From assembly GCA_002358975.1 (NCBI GenBank), contig DEPX01000102.1, positions 1-5,084 on the forward strand: a DNA stretch of 5,084 nucleotides, given 5' to 3'. Made by a program: the position numbers and the translations under genes. This DNA is from Micrococcaceae bacterium UBA3381. GTDB lineage: Bacteria; Actinomycetota; Actinomycetes; Actinomycetales; Micrococcaceae. A model generated the notes under the pieces. That model saw only the letters and a program-made list of their open reading frames with translations. It did not search any database and was not told where the DNA came from. Below are positions 1 through 5,084 of this stretch, piece by piece. The first letter of the stretch is position 1. Each line of letters begins with the position of its first letter.

Positions 1-4
1 CACT

Positions 5-586
5 ATGGATGCTTTCAGTGTGACACCGCAACTCTTACGTGACACCCTCGGTATTGAGCTATGGCGTATCCCGATCGTGATCGTCTCAGCGATCGTCATC
101 TATCTTGTACTCTTGCTACTTCTTCGCCTTTTCGGTGCACGGGTACTATCCGGTCTGACAGGATTCGACATTGTTGTAAGCATTACGCTCGGCGCTGTAG
201 CAGGGCGAGTTATCCTCGGCCACCCGCCCACACTATCGGCTGGAATCATCGGCTTAGTCACGCTGCTGTGCTGCGAGGCAATTTGCGGTCTAGTCCGCAG
301 CAACATTCGCATCCATCGCTCCCTCAATACTCAGCCAACCGTCGTGTTAGCACACGGGCAACCACAACCAGACCTCATGCGCAAAGCCCATGTGACCACC
401 CAAGACATTATGAGTAGCATTCGCCGAGAGGGGTTTGCCAATCTGCAACAGGCCCGGTGCATCATACTGGAACCCAGCGGCGTGATGAGCGTACTGGACT
501 ACAGCAGTGCTTTGGACCCCGAAGTTCTTCACGGCGTAATCGGAGCAGACCGAGTACTGACAAACACAAATGTAGAACCGGATTAA
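5..586 (+). CDS. DUF421 (YetF/YdfR-type) small membrane protein
   Basis: This 193-residue protein matches the DUF421 family, typified by Bacillus YetF and YdfR. It has three hydrophobic segments at about residues 22-42, 53-71 and 77-97, followed by a soluble C-terminal domain. The family signature is visible: an arginine-flanked helix end leading to LSGLTGFDIVVSITLG (residues 48-63), then a cytosolic part with PTVVLAHGQ (111-119), the VTTQDIMSSIRREGF stretch (130-144) and the strand IILEPSGVMSVLD (153-165). In Bacillus, related proteins have been linked to the spore coat or general membrane functions; no biochemical activity is established, so none is assigned here. The ATG is four bases from the window edge, so its ribosome binding site is out of view. 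A longer upstream start cannot be excluded, but the N-terminus before helix 1 has the length usual for the family. The gene converges on the DUF3995 gene and shares its stop-codon bases. Confidence 0.88.
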   Translation: MDAFSVTPQLLRDTLGIELWRIPIVIVSAIVIYLVLLLLLRLFGARVLSGLTGFDIVVSITLGAVAGRVILGHPPTLSAGIIGLVTLLCCEAICGLVRSNIRIHRSLNTQPTVVLAHGQPQPDLMRKAHVTTQDIMSSIRREGFANLQQARCIILEPSGVMSVLDYSSALDPEVLHGVIGADRVLTNTNVEPD

Positions 587-1065
587 CCGGCATGTACCTG
601 CCGTGATTCGCTACGCCGCGTCAGCATAAGCGAGATCACTAGAGTCAAACCCCACATGAAAAACAACGGATCCCACAACAATGCGTGACCGTACATGACT
701 GGCTTACTATAACCTGACCCTGGACTCACCAGCCCCGTCAACATTGTTATAGCAGTAGCAGCATAGATACCACCGTAGATTGTCAACCCGACGCCACCTA
801 CCCAACTGACCAGCCGCCAAAACCTTCGACCGCCAAGTTTGTCGTGTTCAACCGCGACAGGAATGACCGCTGCGGCAGCTTTGAGCAGGCCGATCACCAA
901 GAGCACCACAAAAGTTTTGCCCGGTGAATGCAGTTGACTCACCACAGCCCATTGGCCCACGGTGTCTAACATCCACGTCCCGCCGAAGGCCCAGTAAAAA
1001 CTCCATGAAGCATGGATCAGCCCCAAGACTAGTGCGACCCAAACGAACACCCTGCCTACCCGCAT
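583..1065 (-). CDS. DUF3995 family four-helix integral membrane protein
   Basis: This 160-residue, very hydrophobic protein has four likely membrane helices at about residues 6-26, 51-72, 84-110 and 128-149. Two motifs mark it as DUF3995: HASWSFYWAFGG at the end of helix 1 (18-29), and the strongly conserved LLWDPLFFMWGL entering helix 4 (129-140). A short lysine/arginine-rich segment (75-84) lies between helices 2 and 3, and the tail is basic, which suits a cytosolic C-terminus. The function of the family is unknown; the repeated Trp/Tyr/Gly membrane motifs are the only hint and do not point to a reaction. An in-frame TAG four codons upstream of the ATG limits extension. No strong Shine-Dalgarno sequence precedes this ATG, so a GTG at codon 6 remains an alternative start. 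The gene diverges from the dsbA-like/ccdA operon across 228 nt and overlaps the DUF421 gene by 4 nt tail to tail. Confidence 0.85.
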   Translation of the reverse strand: MRVGRVFVWVALVLGLIHASWSFYWAFGGTWMLDTVGQWAVVSQLHSPGKTFVVLLVIGLLKAAAAVIPVAVEHDKLGGRRFWRLVSWVGGVGLTIYGGIYAATAITMLTGLVSPGSGYSKPVMYGHALLWDPLFFMWGLTLVISLMLTRRSESRQVHAG

Positions 1066-1187
1066 GTCGTGCTGCTATCTACACAGGAGATCGATGATCT
1101 TTTGATTAATTTTCATTTTCCCCACCCAAATATGTACCAGGGTTCACAGTAGTTTCTACCTTACAGTCGTGAGTAGGCCAGCGCACT

Positions 1188-1222
1188 CGACTATGCTCCA
1201 TAGTTACTATCTAATATAGTCG
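1188..1222. promoter_or_regulatory. Tandem inverted-repeat operator at the dsbA-like/ccdA promoter
   Basis: Two copies of ACTAT-N5-ATAGT lie one base apart, at 1190-1204 and 1206-1220, giving a 16-nt period. The first copy is a longer perfect palindrome, ACTATG-CTC-CATAGT. The outermost arms extend to CGACTAT (1188-1194) and ATAGTCG (1216-1222), so the whole block is itself an inverted repeat. Such tandem dyads in an intergenic region are typical of a site bound by two dimers of a helix-turn-helix regulator. The AT-rich second copy contains plausible -10 hexamers (TAATAT at 1212-1217, TATAGT at 1215-1220) for rightward transcription, about 70 nt before the dsbA-like start; no good -35 is visible. 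The cognate regulator is not in the window and I do not recognise the motif. The repeat is seen directly; its role as an operator is inferred. Confidence 0.6.
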
Positions 1223-1293
1223 TCTAAGTGTTGCCTTTGGTTCACCGCATCGTGCAGCAGCCAACCTATCGACTTATGAAAGAGTAAACATCC

Positions 1294-2028
1294 GTGACAA
1301 CTAAGAGCACTTCGACCCGCCTATGGCTGATGCCAACGCTCATTGCTGTTGGCGCGACCATCGTTTTGATCGCTGTTTTCTTCTGGGGACGGTCCTCCGG
1401 GACCTCAGAAGCTGATTCGCAAGCTGAGTCCCAATCGGTTGAGCAGGGAACCGAAGAAGCCGAAAAGGTCCCCGACGAGATCGTAGATCAAGTAATCACT
1501 CGCGACCCAGATGATCCACTGGCTATCGGGCCCGCAGATGCCCCGGTAGTGTTAGTAATGTTCTCCGACTACCAATGTCCGTTCTGTTCCCGTTGGACTG
1601 ACGATACGTTGCCAACCATGCAAGAGTATGTTGACGATGGCGATCTGCGCATTGAATGGCGCGATGTGAACATCTACGGCGACGATTCTCGTCGTGCCGC
1701 AAAAGCATCCATCGCAGCCGCCAACCAAGATCAGTTCCTGGAATATCACGATCGGCTCTTCCCCGACGGCGACACTCTTGATGACTTCTCTACAGAAGCA
1801 TTAACTGAAATCGCTGAAGATATCGGCCTGGACCTCGATGAATTCGAAGCAGATATGGATTCTGAAGAGCTCGATGAGATGCTTGATGAAAATGAACAGC
1901 TCGGCCAGGACCTAGGAGCCTATTCAACACCGTCATTTGTCATCAATGACACCGCAGTTGTCGGGGCTCAACCTACCGAGATATTCGTGGACACCGTTGA
2001 AGACGCACTAGCTGAAGCCGGAGAGTAG
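1294..2028 (+). CDS. Membrane-anchored DsbA-family thiol-disulfide oxidoreductase
   Basis: This 244-residue protein has a short basic N-terminus, one hydrophobic helix at about 12-31 (uncleaved signal anchor, no lipobox), a highly acidic Ser/Glu/Gln linker (about 34-66) and a thioredoxin-fold domain with a helical insertion. The redox motif is CPFC at 95-98, preceded by the typical VVLVMFSDYQ strand; the cis-proline loop is STPSF (211-215, cis-Pro213). This is the DsbA-like Thioredoxin_4 group found at the surface of Gram-positive bacteria, where members form, reduce or rearrange disulfides in exported proteins. The catalytic domain is rich in Asp/Glu, especially about 160-207, suggesting an acidic pI and perhaps a salty habitat. 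Translation starts at GTG, with GAAAGAG at 1278-1284 and a 9-nt spacer. The ccdA gene follows after 6 nt, so the two are probably co-transcribed and CcdA is the likely electron partner. Whether it acts as oxidase, reductase or isomerase cannot be read from CPFC alone. Confidence 0.92.
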   Translation: MTTKSTSTRLWLMPTLIAVGATIVLIAVFFWGRSSGTSEADSQAESQSVEQGTEEAEKVPDEIVDQVITRDPDDPLAIGPADAPVVLVMFSDYQCPFCSRWTDDTLPTMQEYVDDGDLRIEWRDVNIYGDDSRRAAKASIAAANQDQFLEYHDRLFPDGDTLDDFSTEALTEIAEDIGLDLDEFEADMDSEELDEMLDENEQLGQDLGAYSTPSFVINDTAVVGAQPTEIFVDTVEDALAEAGE

Positions 2029-2034
2029 ATAGCC

Positions 2035-2895
2035 GTGGAGATAGGATTTCTAACCGCACTGATCGGTGGTGCGTTGGCACTACTGAGCCCATGCGGCGCA
2101 CTACTTCTGCCAGCATTCTTTGCTTCAACCGCAGGCTCAGGGCCGCGCTTATGGGCACACGGTGGCGTATTCTCCGTAGGGTTGCTCGTTGTCCTTGTGC
2201 CTCTCGGGTTGGGTGCAGGTGCGCTGGGAACCATTTTTGCATCTCACCGATCAGCGATCGTCATCGGTGCATCGATTTTGATGATCGTATTGGGCTTAAT
2301 ACAGCTTCTAGGCTTTGGATTTGACCCATCACGCTTCGTTCCCGGTGCCCAGCAACTCCAACAACAAGCCAATCAACGCACCGGCTGGCTCAAGACCCTC
2401 CTACTCGGAGCCGTCAGTGGCGTAGCTGGCTTATGTGCCGGACCAATTCTCGGCGCGGTTTTAACTCTTGCTGCGGTAAACAATGATATCTGGGCATCCG
2501 GTACTCTCTTGGCCGTCTATGGTTTGGGCATGGTGGTGCCCTTGATGATTTTGGCAAGCGTGTGGACCAAGCTTAGCCAGCAGGGCAAATCTCGACTACG
2601 TGGCCGAACCTTCAGTATTTTTGGCCGAGAATTTCACACCACATCGGTGATTACCGGGATCATCATTATTGGTGTCGGCATCCTGTTTTGGACCACCAAC
2701 GGTCTGGTCAACATGCCCGAACTCTTGCCAACAGGAACCTCTGCCTGGCTGCAAGAACGCAGCTCCGTACTAAGTAACCCATTCGTTGACGCGGTACTAC
2801 TGATTATCGTCGTAGGTGTGCTGCTGGCCGTGTGGATTCGAGCCCGCTATCGTAAAGCCAACATGGCGGAGCAATCGACTACTACTGCACCATAA
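2035..2895 (+). CDS. ccdA: CcdA/DsbD-type transmembrane thiol-disulfide conduit
   Basis: This 286-residue polytopic membrane protein belongs to the CcdA/DsbD-beta family, which passes reducing equivalents from cytosolic thioredoxin to extracytoplasmic thioredoxin-fold proteins. The two redox cysteines are recognisable: Cys20 in LSPCGALLLP (helix 1) and Cys134 in GLCAGPILG (helix 4), the pair that forms the transmembrane disulfide in the family. Hydrophobic segments lie at about 4-28, 41-64, 74-94, 119-147, 155-178, 204-222 and 250-270; the last one, plus a polar tail, goes beyond the six-helix core of minimal CcdA. The proline three residues after the first cysteine in many CcdA proteins is Leu23 here, the SPCxALLLP form common in Actinobacteria. 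Translation starts at GTG, with GGAGAG at 2020-2025 inside the end of the upstream gene and a 9-nt spacer. No cytochrome c maturation genes (ccsA/resB) are seen nearby, so the immediate partner is probably the upstream DsbA-like protein. Confidence 0.92.
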   Translation: MEIGFLTALIGGALALLSPCGALLLPAFFASTAGSGPRLWAHGGVFSVGLLVVLVPLGLGAGALGTIFASHRSAIVIGASILMIVLGLIQLLGFGFDPSRFVPGAQQLQQQANQRTGWLKTLLLGAVSGVAGLCAGPILGAVLTLAAVNNDIWASGTLLAVYGLGMVVPLMILASVWTKLSQQGKSRLRGRTFSIFGREFHTTSVITGIIIIGVGILFWTTNGLVNMPELLPTGTSAWLQERSSVLSNPFVDAVLLIIVVGVLLAVWIRARYRKANMAEQSTTTAP

Positions 2896-2896
2896 C

Positions 2897-2927
2897 GTCA
2901 GGGAGCGCTTAGGCGCTCGGTGCTGAC
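2897..2927. terminator. Bidirectional hairpin terminator between convergent genes
   Basis: An outer stem pairs GTCAG (2897-2901) with CTGAC (2923-2927), and an inner stem pairs GAGCGC (2903-2908) with GCGCTC (2913-2918) around a four-base loop; the two stems are separated by a small asymmetric internal loop. The hairpin begins two bases after the ccdA stop codon, and its loop contains the stop codon of the convergent decarboxylase-like gene (2909-2911). No U-tract follows on either strand, which is common for actinobacterial hairpin terminators. The structure is seen in the sequence; two-way termination is inferred from position. Confidence 0.6.
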
Positions 2928-4201
2928 ATGGTGCGCCGGGCACCGTTGACGGGCCGTGGCAGGGTCGCGTCGGTTTCAATGGGGCCGGTGGCTTTGGCCC
3001 AATAGCTGCCCTGGAGGTATTCTGCTGCGCCCCATTTGCGACGCACCAAGGTTAGGTCGTCGTCCGTGCGCGCGTAGACCGCTGGCAAGTATTCGATAAA
3101 CATCGGCTGCAGGCTCAGTGTGTAGGCCCCCACCTTGTGGAAGATGACCCGGTCATCAAGTTGCAGTGTTGGCTGGTTGCGCAGCGTCATGAGTCGGTCG
3201 CCTTCGACGAGCGTGAATCCGGCTAGCACTTGTTTCTCAGCCACGGCGGTATCTTGGGCCTCGATCCGGATATCATAGGACCCATCTTTGCGGAAGAGCG
3301 GATCCAGGTTGGTGCGACTGGCATCGGTTACCACAATGGTCTGGTCATCAATTTCTTTGACGTCGACCACGCTGGCGTGAAATTCAAACGGCACCGCTAC
3401 CAGGGCGCCACCAGGTTCAGTAATCAGGCAGGTTCGTTCAGTGTCGACCACGGGTTCTAGGGTTTCGCGGATGACGCGCAGATAGTCGTCGAATGTTGGG
3501 CTGCCGTCTTGGCTACCGAAGAAGCCACCACCGATGTCAATCCAGTCCAAGTCGAGACTGCGAGAGATAATGATCTCGGCTGCCACCGTGGCTGCTGCAC
3601 GATAAACGTTGAGGCTTTGAGTGCGCGAATTACGGTGCACGTGCAAGCCGGCAACCCGCACCCCGGCTGCAGTCAGCTCTGCGATGGCTTGGTCTAGTTC
3701 GCCATTTTCGGGACTGAACCCAAAACGGCTTTTGTCTTCTCCAAAAGTGCTTTCACCGGGGCACCTGGTTTCAAGATCCCAGTTGACTCGCAATCCGACA
3801 CCAAAGACTCGGTCTGGCATCTCGTGTGCCAGCTCAATCGTCCAGTCGATGTCACGTTTTGCATCAAGATTGACAATCGATCCGCCCAGCAGCGCGGTGC
3901 GCAACCGGTGACGACTCTTATAGGGTCCGTTGAATACGACACGGTCGGCGGTGTAGTCCAGCGCCAGGGCCAGTTCGTATTCGGCGTCGGATACCACTTC
4001 TGCCCATGCTCCATGATCGCGCATAAAAGCGACCAGCCATGGCAGGGAATTGGTTTTGAAGGAGTATCCCAGGACCGAATTGGGCCAGTGGGTTTTCATC
4101 GCTGTCAGAAAGCGCTGTGTGAACTGTTCTAGCAGTGGAACATCAATGACGAATGCGGGCGTGGGTGGTTGCAGTTTTCCAAGAATGTGTGAGTGACACA
4201 T
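2909..4201 (-). CDS. Fold-type III PLP enzyme, diaminopimelate/ornithine decarboxylase superfamily (atypical)
   Basis: This 430-residue protein has the two-domain plan of group IV decarboxylases: an alanine-racemase-like PLP barrel, then a beta-sandwich. Visible landmarks are the PLP lysine in YSFKTN (Lys49), GLHVH (185-189, the last His being the ring-stacking one), the phosphate-binding DIGGGF (222-227), EPGGAL (262-267) and the C-terminal GAYTLS (358-363, PLP-contacting Tyr360). Two catalytic positions deviate from LysA-type enzymes. The Cys of CESGD is Leu331 (in LVEGD), and the substrate-carboxylate Arg of EPGR is Gly265. It is therefore unlikely to be the housekeeping diaminopimelate decarboxylase; closer analogies are specialised superfamily members such as SbnH (siderophore) or BtrK (antibiotic side chain). 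The ATG at 4201 is preferred because AGGA (complement of 4207-4210) lies 5 nt upstream; an in-frame ATG at 4237 lacks a suitably spaced site. It is divergent from an ATP-grasp gene, hinting at a shared pathway. Confidence 0.88.
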   Translation of the reverse strand: MCHSHILGKLQPPTPAFVIDVPLLEQFTQRFLTAMKTHWPNSVLGYSFKTNSLPWLVAFMRDHGAWAEVVSDAEYELALALDYTADRVVFNGPYKSRHRLRTALLGGSIVNLDAKRDIDWTIELAHEMPDRVFGVGLRVNWDLETRCPGESTFGEDKSRFGFSPENGELDQAIAELTAAGVRVAGLHVHRNSRTQSLNVYRAAATVAAEIIISRSLDLDWIDIGGGFFGSQDGSPTFDDYLRVIRETLEPVVDTERTCLITEPGGALVAVPFEFHASVVDVKEIDDQTIVVTDASRTNLDPLFRKDGSYDIRIEAQDTAVAEKQVLAGFTLVEGDRLMTLRNQPTLQLDDRVIFHKVGAYTLSLQPMFIEYLPAVYARTDDDLTLVRRKWGAAEYLQGSYWAKATGPIETDATLPRPVNGARRTMSAPSA

Positions 4202-4299
4202 GAACGTCCTACCAGTCCATTTTTCAAGTAATGCCATTCGACGATGGCGGATACCTTCACACTACGCCAACACTGTGATAAAGACCACTTTTCAGCAGA

Positions 4300-4336
4300 G
4301 GTTCCTTACGCCAGCCCTAGCGTAGCGGCAGGAACC
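4300..4336. repeat. Nested inverted repeat in the divergent intergenic region
   Basis: An outer 7-bp arm GGTTCCT (4300-4306) pairs with AGGAACC (4330-4336), and directly inside it TACGC (4307-4311) pairs with GCGTA (4320-4324). Together these make a 12-bp stem with an 8-nt loop and a one-sided 5-nt bulge (4325-4329). It sits about 50 nt before the ATP-grasp start and about 100 nt before the decarboxylase-like start. It could be an mRNA leader structure of one of the genes or a DNA-level operator for both. No U-tract follows, so a simple terminator is less likely. A direct repeat of ATACAG (4341-4346 and 4353-4358) lies beside it. I do not recognise it as a known riboswitch class. Confidence 0.45.
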
Positions 4337-4388
4337 GGCAATACAGTAAGTGATACAGCTCACAGCACAAGTATTGAGGAGCCTCAGG

Positions 4389-5084
4389 GTGAAAAACAGT
4401 CAACACATGAAGATCGTTATCGCATCAGCCGGTCGCCGGGCCCACTACATCCAGTGGTTTCAAGATGCCCTGCGCACCCAGGGTATTGCCGGTGAGGTGA
4501 TCGCTTTGGACTACCGTGCCACTAGTCCGACGGTCGGTTTGGCTGACCGTTCGTATCAAACGCCGGCATATAACAGCCCCGAATATCTCACCATGATCCG
4601 CGAGTGGTTCACCGAAGAACGGCCAGATCTGTTTTTGTGTATGAATGATTACGAACTCCACGCGCTCTCCCAGGGGCTGGCCGATGAGTTACGTGCACTG
4701 GGCTGTGCTGTGGCAGTACTGGAAACCTCAGCCCATGCCATTGTGCTCGATAAGCATCTGACCGCAAAGAAACTACAAGAACACGGCATTGCCACACCGG
4801 ACACGTGGCTGGGTTGTGATGTTACCTCCGTGCTTGGCTCTGCGACCAAGGACAGCAAATTTGTGGTCAAACACCGATTCGGTGCGGGCTCCACCGGCGT
4901 GCACGTGGTCTCGCCAGATGAACTGGCGGAGGCCGTGGAGGAATCGGCGCGCAGTGCGCTTGGGCCTGATGGAGGAGCCACACCCGGGGTTGAGTCGGTA
5001 ATTATTCAGGATTATCTGCCCGGTCCGGAATACGGGGTGGACGGAGTATTTTCCGTGGATGGTCGCGCTGAGTTTCTGGGCTTG
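4389..5084 (+). CDS. ATP-grasp carboxylate-amine ligase-like protein (3' end beyond window)
   Basis: The first 232 residues of an ATP-grasp protein are present, and the frame stays open to the window end. The N-terminal pre-ATP-grasp Rossmann-like part shows KIVIASAGRR (8-17), EVIALDYRATSP (36-47) and LFLCMNDYEL (81-90), the layout of CarB-like stand-alone ATP-grasp enzymes. The ATP-grasp domain then shows DKHLTAKKLQEHGIATP (121-137), FVVKHRFGAGSTGV (158-171; ATP-contacting Lys160 and glycine-rich loop) and IIQDYLPGPEYGVDG (205-219). These enzymes make an acyl-phosphate and join it to an amine or thiol; the acceptor is unknown. The metal-binding residues of the C-terminal half lie outside the window. 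The GTG at 4389 is chosen because GAGGAG (4376-4381) lies 7 nt upstream. The in-frame ATG at 4407 (codon 7) is closer to the family's usual N-terminus but has no well-spaced site. Its divergent neighbour is the PLP enzyme, suggesting a joint biosynthetic role. Confidence 0.88.
   Translation, partial: MKNSQHMKIVIASAGRRAHYIQWFQDALRTQGIAGEVIALDYRATSPTVGLADRSYQTPAYNSPEYLTMIREWFTEERPDLFLCMNDYELHALSQGLADELRALGCAVAVLETSAHAIVLDKHLTAKKLQEHGIATPDTWLGCDVTSVLGSATKDSKFVVKHRFGAGSTGVHVVSPDELAEAVEESARSALGPDGGATPGVESVIIQDYLPGPEYGVDGVFSVDGRAEFLGL

Noticed and set aside
575..600. Possible terminator hairpin (CCGG-ATTAA-CCGG) at the DUF421/DUF3995 junction
   Set aside because: The stem is only 4 bp of a self-complementary tetramer, with no extension and no U-tract; AACCGG-ATT-AACCGG reads equally well as a chance direct repeat.
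1128..1140. Extended -10 like element (TGGTACATATTT on the minus strand) for the DUF3995 gene
   Set aside because: The hexamer match is poor and no -35 is seen at a suitable distance; too weak to list as a promoter.
1276..1287. Three-codon leader ORF (ATG AAA GAG TAA) just before the dsbA-like start
   Set aside because: It coincides with the purine-rich ribosome binding site of the real gene; a chance ATG is the simpler reading.
1968..2242. Two minus-strand frames of 88-89 codons across the dsbA-like/ccdA junction
   Set aside because: They are antisense to two clearly recognised genes, overlap one another in different frames and have low-complexity Pro/Arg/Ser composition.
3694..4014. 106-codon minus-strand frame within the decarboxylase-like gene
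   Set aside because: It lies wholly inside a well-supported coding sequence in another frame and shows no domain; it is a shadow frame.
4256..4283. TTCACA and GATAAA as a sigma-70-like promoter for the ATP-grasp gene
   Set aside because: The hexamers look acceptable but the spacer is only 15 nt and nothing else supports it.
4244..4495. Plus-strand open frame of 83 codons in the divergent intergenic region
   Set aside because: It has no ribosome binding site, no recognisable domain and a composition unlike a folded protein, and it overlaps the first 107 nt of the ATP-grasp gene in another frame.
1..5084. CRISPR arrays, tRNA or rRNA genes, insertion-sequence ends, phage genes
   Set aside because: No regularly spaced repeats, no tRNA-like cloverleaf and no transposase or integrase coding sequence were found on reading both strands by eye.

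Overview
The window looks like chromosomal DNA from an actinobacterium of moderate GC (roughly low-to-high 50s percent by eye, not computed). The clues are GTG starts, a DsbA-family protein paired with a CcdA of the SPCxALLLP type common in Actinobacteria, a DUF3995 protein, and a hairpin terminator without a U-tract. The secreted thioredoxin-fold protein is unusually acidic, which would suit a halotolerant member of the Micrococcales, but the sequence does not fix the genus.

Layout. (1) 5-586 (+) encodes a small DUF421/YetF-type membrane protein. It converges tail to tail with 583-1065 (-), a four-helix DUF3995 membrane protein; the two stop codons share a TTAA. (2) 1066-1293 is a divergent intergenic region. 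It carries a striking double inverted repeat, two tandem copies of ACTAT-N5-ATAGT, which probably forms an operator over the promoter of the next operon. (3) 1294-2028 and 2035-2895 (+) form a two-gene operon with a 6-nt gap. It encodes a membrane-anchored DsbA-like disulfide oxidoreductase (CPFC) and a CcdA/DsbD-type transmembrane thiol conduit. (4) A bulged hairpin at 2897-2927 lies just after ccdA and overlaps the stop codon of the convergent gene, so it can serve both as a bidirectional terminator. (5) 2909-4201 (-) encodes a fold-type III PLP enzyme of the diaminopimelate/ornithine decarboxylase superfamily that has lost two canonical active-site residues. (6) It is divergent from 4389 onward (+), an ATP-grasp carboxylate-amine ligase-like protein cut by the window end. 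The 187-nt gap between them holds a nested inverted repeat.

How the parts work together. The dsbA-like/ccdA operon most likely handles cell-surface thiol-disulfide chemistry: CcdA carries reducing equivalents across the membrane to an extracytoplasmic thioredoxin-fold partner. The decarboxylase-like enzyme and the ATP-grasp protein look like the start of a small biosynthetic locus that activates a carboxylate, joins it to an amine or carrier, and decarboxylates or otherwise remodels an amino-acid-like substrate. The product cannot be named from this window, and this is the most promising place to look for something undescribed. The two membrane-protein genes at the left have no evident link to either system.
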